Made by a program: the position numbers and the translations under genes
Notes under the pieces: generated by a model
Databases searched by the model: none
What the model was told of the DNA's origin: nothing
The model's input: the letters and a program-made list of their open reading frames with translations, nothing else
Origin: Pseudoalteromonas amylolytica
GTDB lineage: Bacteria > Pseudomonadota > Gammaproteobacteria > Enterobacterales > Alteromonadaceae
Direction: 5' to 3'
NCBI RefSeq assembly: GCF_001854605.1
Contig: NZ_MKJU01000030.1
Span: 1 to 64,000, forward strand
Length of the DNA: 64,000 nt
Shown: piece after piece, positions 1-12,440 of the stretch
Layout of the letters: the number at the start of each line of letters is the position of its first letter
Numbering within the stretch: position 1 is the first letter of the stretch

Positions 1-2790
1 GCGGTTCGCTTAGCAATCGCGTTTGGCGCTGCTTCTACGGCTGCGTTTTCTGCGAATACGTTCGCGGCCGAAGGTGAACAGAAAGTAGAGCGTATCGAAG
101 TTACTGGTTCTGCAATCAAAAGAACTGACTTAGAAGGTGCATTACCTCTAGACGTAATCGATGCGTCAGCAATCGCAAAATCAGGTGTAACAAGTGTTCC
201 TGATCTAATCGCTAACCTTCCTGCGATGCAGGGTTTCACAGCTGCTGGTGAGTCAGTAGGTGGTGGCGGTGGCGGTATCCAAACTGCTTCACTAAGAAAC
301 TTAGGTTCTGAATACACGCTAGTTCTTCTTAATGGTCGTCGTATGGTATCTGCTGACTCAGGCGGTACAATCGACCTTAACTCAATTCCTCTAGCGGCTA
401 TTAAGCGCGTTGAAATCCTAAAAGATGGTGCATCTGCACTATATGGTTCTGACGCTATCGCAGGTGTTGTTAACTTCATCCTTAAAGATGACGTACAAAG
501 CACAACTATCAGCGCTCGCTATGACAAGCCAAAAGATACTTCAAGCTCAAACTTCTCAATCACGACTGGTTTCGGTGATTTGAGTGTTGATGGTTTCAAC
601 ATCACAGCTGCATACAGCCGCGATGAGCAAGATAACCTACGTTCTGTTGACCGTGATTTTGCAAAAACTGGTTTCGTTCAATTTGAACACTCAGGTCAAG
701 ACCTACTAGCAGTTGCTGGTTCTTCAAGTGCTATCCCTGGTAACGCGTATGTAAGCTATAACAGACGTGATGAGAACGGCGAACTAATGTTCGATGAAGA
801 TGGTAACAACATCAGAAGCACTTATTCATTCAACCCGTACAAATTGAACAACAACGATACTTGTCACACTACAAGTGCACCGTCTGGCGCACGTGCGTGT
901 CAGTTTGACTACACAAGTACTTTGGAAATCCAACCAGAGTCTGAGCGTGACAATATCTTCGTTCAAGGTGTTGCAACTGTAAATGATACGACTGAAGTAT
1001 ACGCGAATGCTTCATGGTCAAAATTCGAAATGATCACACGTATCGCGCCATACCCAACAGGTATTCCTCTAGCTATTGACTCAGAACTAGCGCAAAAATA
1101 CGTTATTCCTCATACACCGCAAGCTATTTTAGATGATATGGTTGGTATCAGTGCTCGCTGGCGTGTACTTCCAGGCGGTAACCGTACTGATGAGTGGAAT
1201 ACAACAACTAGCCAAATCACAGCGGGTATCCGTGGTGAAATCTCTGAGTGGAATTATGACCTAGCGGTAACTCGCGGTGACTCAGAGCGTGAGCAAAACC
1301 GTCTAACGGGTTATCCTAAGCAAGAAGAGTTTCTAGCTCTACTTAACTCTGGTGAAATCGATATCTTCGCAGCGCCTGAAGATTTAACTGATGAAGAAAA
1401 TGCAGCGGTAGCAGCAACTATGTTTAACGGTCTTTGGGAAAAGACTGAAACTTCAATGACTTCAATTGATGGTAAGATCTCAGGTGCAATCGCTGATTTA
1501 GACGCAGGTAGCGTATACCTAGGTGTTGGTTTTGATTACCGTACATCTGAGTACTCTCGCTTTAACGGCGAAGGTAACAACGACAAGGTAGTATTGTACG
1601 AGTCAGTATCTCCTGAGTATGACCTAGAGCGCGAAAACTACGGTGCATTTGCAGAATTGATTGTTCCAGTTCTAGAAAACCTTGAAGTAACGGGGTCAAT
1701 CCGTTACGACAACATCGGTGAAGTTACTGATTCACTTCGTGAAGGCAACAAAACAGTTAACGATAGCGAAAACGATACAACTTATAAGTTGAGCCTATCT
1801 TACCGCCCAACAGACGAGCTATTGCTACGTGCTTCAATGGGTACTGGCTTCAAGATGGCTACCATGCGTCAAATCGCTGAGCCTCGTGTAGAGTTTGGTG
1901 TAACAGCTGCACCTTACGACTGTCCACTAGCATCAGGTCACCCACTGAAATCAGCATGTCACTCAGACAAACTTCAGTATGACGTATACCGTGAAGGTAA
2001 CGCGGCACTGAAGCCAGAAACTTCTGAGCAGTATACATTCGGTTTCGTATGGGCTGGTGACACAGGTACAAGTGTATCTGTTGACTACTGGAACATTGAC
2101 ATGGAGAACGAGGTTCGTCGTCTAACTCAGAACCAAATCTTCTTCAACCCAGCGACTTATAACCACTTATTCACGACTAAGTATGATGAGAGCTTGAAAA
2201 AAGACGTTCTAGCTATCGTTCAAGCAGCGGATAACGTTGGTAAGTCAACGACTACAGGTATCGACTGGAGCATCAACTTAACGAACGAACTATCTTTCGG
2301 TACGTTGAAGACTGGTATCATGGGTACTTACCTAATCGAGTCTGAAAACCTACGTGTTGGTGAAGACAATGTATGGGATTCAAGCCTAGGTAAAGTTGGT
2401 CCAGATGAAGCAGTTGCATTCCGTAACATCATCAACATCAACAACTCATTCACTCACGGTGACTTCACTCATGACTTGAACATCAAGGCTCGTAGCGGTT
2501 ACACAGATGCAGCTGCTGATGTAAACTTCACAGTTTACAGATCTGACTTGAGCGAGACAGTTGATGGAAGCCTTATCCAGAAGCACATTCCGGTATACTT
2601 CACTGTTGATTACCGCTTGTCATATGCTTACGGCGACAATGCAAACGTAACATTCGGTATTAAGAACCTATTAGACAAAGAGCCGCCATTTACTCTAAAT
2701 GCCGCTGCTGGTCACCAAGTAGGTTACGATCCACGTTACGCAGACCCGTACGGTCGTACTTTCTACATTCAAGCTGACTACACTTTCTAA
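1..2790 (+). CDS. TonB-dependent outer-membrane receptor, 5' end missing
   Basis: The reading frame is open from the first base of the window, so the true start lies upstream. The visible beginning is the hydrophobic, Ala-rich end of a signal peptide (ending near AANTFAAEG-like residues), followed by the RIEVTGSAIKR segment typical of the start of a TonB receptor plug. The plug continues with LVLLNGRRM and the conserved ALYGSDAIAGVVNFIL stretch. The rest alternates like a 22-strand barrel and ends in an aromatic residue (DYTF), as outer-membrane barrels do. At least 929 residues are present. It would import a substrate across the outer membrane using TonB/ExbB/ExbD energy; the substrate cannot be told. 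Two-fold codons are strongly biased to AAC, ATC, TTC and TAC, which suggests very high expression. A strong terminator follows. An ATG near 226 lies inside the plug and is not the start. Confidence 0.93.
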   Translation, partial: AVRLAIAFGAASTAAFSANTFAAEGEQKVERIEVTGSAIKRTDLEGALPLDVIDASAIAKSGVTSVPDLIANLPAMQGFTAAGESVGGGGGGIQTASLRNLGSEYTLVLLNGRRMVSADSGGTIDLNSIPLAAIKRVEILKDGASALYGSDAIAGVVNFILKDDVQSTTISARYDKPKDTSSSNFSITTGFGDLSVDGFNITAAYSRDEQDNLRSVDRDFAKTGFVQFEHSGQDLLAVAGSSSAIPGNAYVSYNRRDENGELMFDEDGNNIRSTYSFNPYKLNNNDTCHTTSAPSGARACQFDYTSTLEIQPESERDNIFVQGVATVNDTTEVYANASWSKFEMITRIAPYPTGIPLAIDSELAQKYVIPHTPQAILDDMVGISARWRVLPGGNRTDEWNTTTSQITAGIRGEISEWNYDLAVTRGDSEREQNRLTGYPKQEEFLALLNSGEIDIFAAPEDLTDEENAAVAATMFNGLWEKTETSMTSIDGKISGAIADLDAGSVYLGVGFDYRTSEYSRFNGEGNNDKVVLYESVSPEYDLERENYGAFAELIVPVLENLEVTGSIRYDNIGEVTDSLREGNKTVNDSENDTTYKLSLSYRPTDELLLRASMGTGFKMATMRQIAEPRVEFGVTAAPYDCPLASGHPLKSACHSDKLQYDVYREGNAALKPETSEQYTFGFVWAGDTGTSVSVDYWNIDMENEVRRLTQNQIFFNPATYNHLFTTKYDESLKKDVLAIVQAADNVGKSTTTGIDWSINLTNELSFGTLKTGIMGTYLIESENLRVGEDNVWDSSLGKVGPDEAVAFRNIININNSFTHGDFTHDLNIKARSGYTDAAADVNFTVYRSDLSETVDGSLIQKHIPVYFTVDYRLSYAYGDNANVTFGIKNLLDKEPPFTLNAAAGHQVGYDPRYADPYGRTFYIQADYTF

Positions 2791-2815
2791 GTTAGTTTGA
2801 TGTAATAACAATTCG

Positions 2816-2841
2816 AAACCCCACTTTATGTGGGGTTTTTT
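2816..2841 (+). terminator. Rho-independent terminator of the TonB receptor gene
   Basis: A 9-bp perfect stem (AAACCCCAC / GTGGGGTTT) with a 5-nt loop is followed by a T run. It begins 25 bases after the receptor stop codon. Confidence 0.9.
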
Positions 2842-3096
2842 GTGGAGGGCGTGCTGCATTCAACAGTCTACTTTCAATAAACACTAAGTTTTTGTTACTC
2901 GTTCATCTTGGTGGTTTAATATTGTCGAGGAGCTATAGAAAATAGCAATGCTAGAAACATTGAATAAGGTCGATAAAGCTTAGGGAGGATAGGTTGTTAG
3001 CCAGCATACACTGACTAACTAATTAGAAAGCGTTGGTGCTTGTAATGCACCATAAGGCGCTTAACACCAAAAATTTATTAGGCGATAGTTTCTTGG

Positions 3097-3693
3097 TTAG
3101 AACCTATAGCTTATACCTACTGCAAGTGAGCTGGTATCTAAGTCGCCCATATCCATATATTGCCAGCCAATATTTAAAGCAATCCCGTTGTCCCAGTCGT
3201 ATTGCCAACCAGCTTCGGCAAACAGTCCCATACCGTCATCTTCTTTGAGCTTTTTGCTATTTTGAGCGATTTCATAGTCGTAAAGCTGTGCCCCTAGTTT
3301 GCCGTAAAAGTGGCTATTGTCGGTTATTTTGTATTGGCCTTTGGCGGCTACGACAAAGTTATTGTAATCCAACTTATTGGCGTCCAATTCAAACAGCAGA
3401 TTGTCGTTTCGGTTACAAACAAACTTATCATTGGTGATGTCTTTACAGTCCCAGTCATCAGCCTCGCTACCACCATTTAGACCCAATTCTAAGGCCCATA
3501 TAGAATCAAACTGGTAGTTGTAATAAACATAGAGCGAACCAACACCATCACCATCCTGACTTGAGCTTTTATACTCTGCAGCGCCCCCTTGTAACTGGGC
3601 ACCGATACGATGGGTTTCGTTATGTTGTTTTGCTTGGGTGGTAAAGCTGATTGCACTAAGTAGCGCAAGAGAGATAATCGAATGTGTTTTCAT
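3097..3693 (-). CDS. small outer-membrane beta-barrel protein
   Basis: 198 residues. A clear signal peptide (about 21 residues, ending TQA before KQHNE) is followed by alternating amphipathic strands rich in Tyr, Gly and Trp. The protein ends VGISYRF, a C-terminal Phe signal used by the barrel assembly machinery. Size and pattern fit the 8-stranded OmpA-like or OmpW-like barrels. Two cysteines (in WDCKDI and FVCNRN) in one external segment could form a loop disulfide. The ATG has an AGGAA element about 11 bases upstream. The gene stands alone, with neither neighbour obviously linked. Function is unknown; 'porin family protein' is as far as the sequence supports. Confidence 0.75.
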   Translation of the reverse strand: MKTHSIISLALLSAISFTTQAKQHNETHRIGAQLQGGAAEYKSSSQDGDGVGSLYVYYNYQFDSIWALELGLNGGSEADDWDCKDITNDKFVCNRNDNLLFELDANKLDYNNFVVAAKGQYKITDNSHFYGKLGAQLYDYEIAQNSKKLKEDDGMGLFAEAGWQYDWDNGIALNIGWQYMDMGDLDTSSLAVGISYRF

Positions 3694-3819
3694 ATTTTAC
3701 AATTCCTGTTTGTTTAAGTTACAAAGCAGTGTAGAGATAAGGCTTGTGAGAGTCTGTTGTGGGTTTGTGAGGGGCTGTGGGAGTGTGTCAGAAAATGTAA
3801 AGAGCTGTATTAAGTTGGA

Positions 3820-4188
3820 CTATTTAAGATACAAAGAATGTGCTTTGGCATTTAAGAATATCCCTATCCCATATAAGGTTAAACCGCCAGCAATACCAGC
3901 ACATAGGATGTGATGTACTATCAAATGAGATGCGATAAAGGCTGGTATGTCTTGCAGGCCATCTAGGAGTGTGAACTTGGCAATAAGCAAACCATAAGCG
4001 GACAAATGCGTGAATGTTGCTATTTTGAACGCGCGAGCAAAATGCTTATGTTGATAGGCAGGCATATTGAAAAAGGCAAACTTGATCAATATCAGGGCTG
4101 AGATTGAAATTATTAAGCTAGCAACACCTAGCCCCAGTAATGATGTTTTGATTGTCGCTGCGAGTAAAATGTAAGCGAATACTTGCAT
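3820..4188 (-). CDS. hypothetical membrane protein (3-4 TM)
   Basis: 122 residues with hydrophobic segments at about 3-22, 24-40, 62-77 and 88-110. The predicted loop near residues 43-52 is His-rich (MPAYQHKHFARAF), and further histidines lie in HLIVHHILC. I recognise no family. It lies on the minus strand upstream of the OMP-barrel gene, 126 bases away, with no strong link to it. Its reading frame is intact and the composition looks like a real inner-membrane protein, but the ribosome site is only a modest AAGGTCAGG-type sequence. Confidence 0.55.
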   Translation of the reverse strand: MQVFAYILLAATIKTSLLGLGVASLIISISALILIKFAFFNMPAYQHKHFARAFKIATFTHLSAYGLLIAKFTLLDGLQDIPAFIASHLIVHHILCAGIAGGLTLYGIGIFLNAKAHSLYLK

Positions 4189-4300
4189 GAATGCCTGACC
4201 TTGTAGATTTGAGTTTGGATTGTAAGGAATGGGGGGATTTTGTCTAGCAGTTCATTTCAGTAGACATAGAAAATAAAAGTTGATTAGTACATTTTTTGAA

Positions 4301-4328
4301 TTGACTTATTTCCCTGATTTGATACAAC
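4301..4328 (+). promoter_or_regulatory. candidate sigma-70 promoter for the DMT transporter
   Basis: TTGACT and TACAAC are separated by 16 bases. The -35 is a 5/6 match and the -10 a 4/6 match. Transcription would start near 4336, leaving a leader of almost 200 bases that contains the hairpin region below. Confidence 0.35.
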
Positions 4329-4440
4329 TATAGATTCATTATTCTTTTGAATTCTTATACTTTCATGACTCAATTAACGCATCTGACAAACCTGATAACA
4401 TGGCAACGAAATAACGTTGTTGTGCGCGTGTTTGTGCTCT

Positions 4441-4483
4441 GCGGTTAATTATTTTTTCTAACCGCGATGATAAAAGCGGTTAG
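4441..4483 (+). promoter_or_regulatory. possible alternative-hairpin leader element
   Basis: Three segments can pair in two exclusive ways: GCGGTTA (4441-4447) with TAACCGC (4459-4465), or CTAACCGC (4458-4465) with GCGGTTAG (4476-4483). This 1-2 versus 2-3 layout is seen in attenuators and riboswitch expression platforms. A run of five T follows at 4492-4496. No known riboswitch aptamer is recognised upstream. Confidence 0.35.
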
Positions 4484-4533
4484 CCCCCAAGTTTTTCTCC
4501 CTTTTATCGTCCAAACTGACAAGGATATAGATT

Positions 4534-5442
4534 ATGCCCGTTCAGGCATCCTATTTGTTTGTGATCTTAGTGTGGTCAACGACTCCACTGGGGATCGTTT
4601 GGAGCAGTGAAACAATTGCACCAACATTGAGTGTTTTAATGCGTATGTCGATTGCACTAATACTTGCTGGGCTGGTTGTTGCAATAGGTAATATTCGTGT
4701 GCCTTGGCATCGACGTGCTTGTACGCTTTATATGTACTCAGCCTTAGGTATTTTTGGTGGTATGCTGTTGAGCTATATCGCTGCGCAAACCGTGCCATCA
4801 GGTGTGATCTCCCTAATATTCGGGATAGCCCCCATACTTTCTGGATTGCTTGCTCAAAAGCTGCTCGGTGAAGCTAAATTTACACCCATTAAAGTATTTG
4901 CTTTGCTACTGGCACTGTGTGGTTTGTACTTGATATGTGCTGCACAGATCCAGCAATTGGACTTAGCGCCAATGGGCTTATGCTTAGTTTTTTTGGCGGT
5001 ATGTTGCTTTAGTCTCAGCGGAGTGCTTATTAAACGTGTTAAAGTTGCGATTCATCCAATGGCAACGACTTTCGGGGCATTGTTATTTGTAACCCCTATG
5101 TTTGCGCTTGTATGGTGGATTGTTGATGGCACCTTGGCGATTGAGCAATGGCAAATGAAGTCGGTTTGGTCAACTGTATATTTGGGGGTGGTTGGTTCAC
5201 TACTTGGGTTTTTAGCTTACTTTCATGTTTTGCAAAAACTGCCCGCAAGCACTGTGGCGCTTACGACATTAATTACACCTGGGTTTGCTATCGCTTTGGG
5301 AGCATGGCTCAATAATGAGGTGATAACTGGCAGCTTGCTGCTTGGTGCGGTAATTATTATTTCGAGTTTGGCGTTGTTCCAATTTGGTGAGCAGCTTAAA
5401 TGGTTCACACCGCAATGTGATCAAGCCAAAAGCGATAGGTAG
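4534..5442 (+). CDS. EamA/DMT-family transporter
   Basis: 302 residues with about ten hydrophobic helices arranged as two EamA repeats: the first at about residues 3-133, the second at about 145-285. This is the usual drug/metabolite transporter layout and length. Such proteins export amino acids, metabolites or drugs across the inner membrane; the substrate cannot be predicted here. The ATG has an AAGGA site 10 bases upstream. The Sir2-like gene follows after only 11 bases on the same strand, so the two are probably co-transcribed. The long leader may carry a regulatory RNA element (4441-4483). Confidence 0.88.
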   Translation: MPVQASYLFVILVWSTTPLGIVWSSETIAPTLSVLMRMSIALILAGLVVAIGNIRVPWHRRACTLYMYSALGIFGGMLLSYIAAQTVPSGVISLIFGIAPILSGLLAQKLLGEAKFTPIKVFALLLALCGLYLICAAQIQQLDLAPMGLCLVFLAVCCFSLSGVLIKRVKVAIHPMATTFGALLFVTPMFALVWWIVDGTLAIEQWQMKSVWSTVYLGVVGSLLGFLAYFHVLQKLPASTVALTTLITPGFAIALGAWLNNEVITGSLLLGAVIIISSLALFQFGEQLKWFTPQCDQAKSDR

Positions 5443-5453
5443 ATGAAAAGCAT

Positions 5454-6167
5454 ATGAACACTTTATACATTACTGGGGCGGGAGTCAGCGCACAAAGTGG
5501 CATCCCCACCTTTAGGGGAGAAGATGGATTTTGGACTATCGGTAGCCGTAATTATACACCGAAGCAAATGGCTACTCGAGCAATGTATGAACATAACCCT
5601 GGTGAGTTTTTAAGTTGGTACTATAAGCGCTTTGTTACTTATCGTGATCACGGCCCAAATGAGGTGCACGCTTGGTTAGCTGACAAAACATTGATAACTC
5701 AAAACATTGATGGGTTAGACGCTAAAGCGGGAAATATGAATTATATCTCGGTACACGGACGCATAGATAAAGTGACTTTGTTTCACAACCAAGGTGACCC
5801 TGTATCACTAGAGCCTGCACCTTGGCACGAGGTGGATGAAAATAACCTTAAAGCGTCGCTATTGGATATTTTTAAAATTGGACAATTTGGCCCTCAGCTC
5901 AATGAATCGCTCAAGTCCTATGTATTGCTCTTTGATGAGTATTATACCGATTTATATAATATCAGTCGTGCCCAAGAGATGATGATGGCAGCAGATAAAA
6001 TCGTTTTTATCGGCACGTCTTTTAGTGTCAATATCACACAAATAGCACTTGAAATAGCCCGGTATAACCAAATTGAAGTTGAGGTGGTTGACCCTGAGCC
6101 GGCGCACATCGTGTACGATAAAGTGACCTACTATGCGATGCCTGCATCACAATATATTAAACGCTAA
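5454..6167 (+). CDS. Sir2-family NAD-dependent protein, no zinc cysteines
   Basis: 237 residues. The sirtuin NAD-binding motifs are present: GAGVSAQSGIPTFR at residues 8-21, TQNIDG at 82-87, the catalytic histidine in SVHG (H101), and the late GTSFSV and VDPEP-like elements of the Rossmann fold. Known family members bind NAD and remove acyl groups from lysines, or transfer ADP-ribose. The whole protein contains no cysteine, so the four-Cys zinc module that most sirtuins insert after the catalytic His is absent and replaced by an acidic, aromatic segment. The gene sits 11 bases after the DMT transporter and probably shares its transcript. The core enzyme appears intact, but substrate and reaction are uncertain. 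Confidence 0.85.
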   Translation: MNTLYITGAGVSAQSGIPTFRGEDGFWTIGSRNYTPKQMATRAMYEHNPGEFLSWYYKRFVTYRDHGPNEVHAWLADKTLITQNIDGLDAKAGNMNYISVHGRIDKVTLFHNQGDPVSLEPAPWHEVDENNLKASLLDIFKIGQFGPQLNESLKSYVLLFDEYYTDLYNISRAQEMMMAADKIVFIGTSFSVNITQIALEIARYNQIEVEVVDPEPAHIVYDKVTYYAMPASQYIKR

Positions 6168-6175
6168 CTAAGTGT

Positions 6176-6877
6176 TTATTGTGAGCCCACGAGGGTCATT
6201 ACTTCTTCGTTGGCGCATTCAAACGCCGCCCCGAGTAGTAAAATACGGTGATTGTTGCTGTCTAATTTTGCAAAGTTAGTGCTTTTTTTCAAATGCTTAC
6301 AGATCTGCACCAAAGTACTTGCCTGACTGTTTTGCTGTTTGATTTGCGCCTCCAGTAAAGCAAGCGCAGCGGTCAGCTCATGGGCTGGCAGTGTGTCAAA
6401 ACAGGGGTTATAGGCTAAGTAGCATTCCATCGGCATCAGTTGTTGATTGTTTTTACATGCCAGTGCCTTCGCCAGAGATTCATTCCGCTCAAACAGCATG
6501 AGTGAACGAATGTAGTTAAAAGGTGGTGGCGTAGGGTGTGAATGCCCTAGCAGTGCATGTAGTATGGTATTACCATGTTCATTTTGTTGATCAAAGCCTT
6601 CGCTGGCACTTAGAGCAGGTGTAAAAAATGTTAGCTTATCTAGATCGTTAATACCTGCAATCAGCGGTTTGGGAATGGGCTTCTTTTCAAATAGTGTGCT
6701 AACCAAATCTTGAAAAAACTGATAAAGCGACTGATCACTCTGGGCCTGTTGATACAAGTATTTGAGTTGGGCAATGTTATCACTGCTGTTGCTTTGCTGA
6801 TAAAACTCAACGAGTGCTTGCGCATCTTGATGTTTGATGAGTTCTACCAACTTTATAACCGATTCTTGCTGACCCAT
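6176..6877 (-). CDS. hypothetical helical protein with ankyrin-like segment
   Basis: 233 residues, cytoplasmic-looking, Gln-rich and mostly helical. Around residues 98-111 the sequence reads NEHGNTILHALLG, resembling the start of an ankyrin repeat; the following helices do not form a clean second repeat. No catalytic motif is seen. It is convergent with the Sir2 gene, with only 8 bases between stops, and divergent from the hybrid kinase gene. There is no signal peptide or membrane segment. A protein-interaction role is a guess from the ankyrin-like piece. Confidence 0.65.
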   Translation of the reverse strand: MGQQESVIKLVELIKHQDAQALVEFYQQSNSSDNIAQLKYLYQQAQSDQSLYQFFQDLVSTLFEKKPIPKPLIAGINDLDKLTFFTPALSASEGFDQQNEHGNTILHALLGHSHPTPPPFNYIRSLMLFERNESLAKALACKNNQQLMPMECYLAYNPCFDTLPAHELTAALALLEAQIKQQNSQASTLVQICKHLKKSTNFAKLDSNNHRILLLGAAFECANEEVMTLVGSQ

Positions 6878-7108
6878 TCTATTGTCACCGCACTATGATT
6901 CGTTAGCTTCAGTGTAGAATAAAATGTTTTAAAAAGGGAGACTTATAAACGCTCTTGTGGTTGATGTATTGCTTGAGGCATAACGCGTGTTCTACAAAAA
7001 CTCAGTGCGCAAAGATAAAAACCACGATGTTTGTTCTTTAAGTATTTTGTAACGATATGCTGTTTGGAATAAAACTATTCGCTTTTCTCATTTGTTCACT
7101 ACACTTAA

Positions 7109-10772
<3,664 letters not shown>

Positions 10773-11009
10773 CTAGAGTCATATTTTTTGTTTGGTTACT
10801 GACGTAGCCCACAGAAGTAGCAATTAGGTAGTAAAAGCTTTAAGCACTCACTCCTAAAGATTCTCATCGTGTAGATAAAAATAACTCACTAGTCAGTGGG
10901 GTATTTTAGTTTTATAAATCGCGCAGTGCTTAGTTGCACGATGCTGTGATGTGTCAACAAAGCGTAATAGATACGTCACGATTAATGACTCTAATGATTA
11001 GGAATTATC

Positions 11010-12440
11010 ATGTTAAAAACTTTGATTGTGGTTGAATCTGAGCAAACCGCAGCTGAGTTTGGTTTAGCCAATGTGCTAAGTTTTGAACAATACCTGCAAG
11101 ATTACCCAAAGCGTGATGAACCGAAAACACGCATCATCAATCTTTGTGATACTGGGCAATATTTGAGCAAGGGCTATTATTGTTCACTGTTGGCGGAAGC
11201 GCGTAAGCATGTCGTGTTGCCGACGGTGAAAACCATTAATGCATTGCGCACGGAACATTTAGACTTTTCTTTAACGGCAGCTCAGCGAAAAGCGCTTGAA
11301 CAAAAACCCCAGTGGGTGTTTTTTGGACAAACTGACGTTGTAGCATTAGAGGTTGTGGCCGCGACTTTGTACAAGCGTTTTGCGGCACCGTTATTATGTA
11401 TTCGTTTAATGACTGAAAATCGTCTGATTGTGGAGCAAGGCTCAATCACTCAGTTAGATGAAGCGCAAAAATCATACTTATTTAGCGCGATGGCGAAGTT
11501 GAGTGAATCTGTTTGGCGACTCGGTAATAAGCAGCAACATGCTCGTTGGGAAATGGCGATTTTGGTTGACCCACAAGAGCCTTCACCGCCAAGTGATGAC
11601 GATGCGATTGCTAAGTTTGTGAAAGCGGCTCGTAAAAATGGCATTCATGCACAGGTGAAAACCATTCACACCCTTGATGATATCAATCAATATGACGCGT
11701 TATTTATTCGCCAAACAACCGCCATTGATCATGTAACTTATCGGCTAGCGAGTAAGGCGGAGGGTGCAGGTGTGGTGGTGATGGATGATGCAACATCCAT
11801 TTTACGTTGCTGCAACAAAGTGTATTTGCATGATGCGTTTAGTTACAACAAAGTACCGACATTGAAGACTCAGGTTGTCAGTGATGCGAGCGAGCACACT
11901 CTCATGCAGTTAGAGCAGCTATTTAGTTACCCCATGGTGTTAAAGATGCCAGAAGGCTCATTTTCTCGTGGTGTTTACAAAGTTAAAGAGCGCCAACAGC
12001 TTATAGAGCGATTGGAAGAGCTATTGGCAGAGAGTGCGCTGGTACTTGTGCAAGAGTATTTATATACCGATTTTGACTGGCGTATTGGGGTACTTAATGG
12101 TCGGGCAATTTATGCTTGTCGCTACCACATGGCTAGAAATCACTGGCAAATATATAACCACGATTCGAAACGCTTTAGTTCTGGTGGCTTTGAAACACTG
12201 CCGACCTTTGAAGTGCCAAGAGCGGTACTATCCGCTGCACTAAAGGCTTGTAAGGTCATTGGTAATGGTTTATATGGGGTTGATATTAAAGAAGTAAATG
12301 GCAAGGCCTATGTTATTGAGGTGAATGACAACCCAAGCATAGATCATAAAGTAGAGGATGCCTATTTAGGCAATGAGTTGTATATGCTGATCATGGCAGA
12401 ATTTGTTAGGCGCTTAGAGGCGAGAGGGAAATATGAATAG
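11010..12440 (+). CDS. RimK-like ATP-grasp ligase with RLAN-type N-terminus
   Basis: 476 residues. The N-terminal ~160 residues match the extension seen on RimK-like ligases often called RLAN (starts LKTLIVVESEQTAAEF; DTGQYLSKGYYCSLLAEAR). The C-terminal ATP-grasp fold (about 280-470) shows MVLKMPEGSFSRGV, VLVQEYLYTDFDWRIGVL and the metal-binding end VIEVNDNPSIDHKVED. ATP-grasp ligases join a carboxylate to an amine through an acyl phosphate; RimK relatives add amino acids to proteins or peptides. AGGA lies 8 bases before the ATG. Its last 8 bases overlap the GNAT/C39 gene, so the two form a translationally coupled pair that probably acts on the same peptide or metabolite. The substrate is unknown. 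Confidence 0.88.
   Translation: MLKTLIVVESEQTAAEFGLANVLSFEQYLQDYPKRDEPKTRIINLCDTGQYLSKGYYCSLLAEARKHVVLPTVKTINALRTEHLDFSLTAAQRKALEQKPQWVFFGQTDVVALEVVAATLYKRFAAPLLCIRLMTENRLIVEQGSITQLDEAQKSYLFSAMAKLSESVWRLGNKQQHARWEMAILVDPQEPSPPSDDDAIAKFVKAARKNGIHAQVKTIHTLDDINQYDALFIRQTTAIDHVTYRLASKAEGAGVVVMDDATSILRCCNKVYLHDAFSYNKVPTLKTQVVSDASEHTLMQLEQLFSYPMVLKMPEGSFSRGVYKVKERQQLIERLEELLAESALVLVQEYLYTDFDWRIGVLNGRAIYACRYHMARNHWQIYNHDSKRFSSGGFETLPTFEVPRAVLSAALKACKVIGNGLYGVDIKEVNGKAYVIEVNDNPSIDHKVEDAYLGNELYMLIMAEFVRRLEARGKYE

Larger units (their letters stand above)
4189..4533 (+). other. 345-base leader/intergenic region before the DMT transporter
   Basis: It separates two divergent genes. It contains a possible sigma-70 promoter (4301-4328) and a three-part complementary element (4441-4483), both listed separately. 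I see no gene in it. Confidence 0.5.

Noticed and set aside
226..2790. A complete TonB receptor gene starting at the ATG near 226
   Set aside because: The frame is open upstream and encodes the signal peptide end and the first plug strand, so this ATG is internal.
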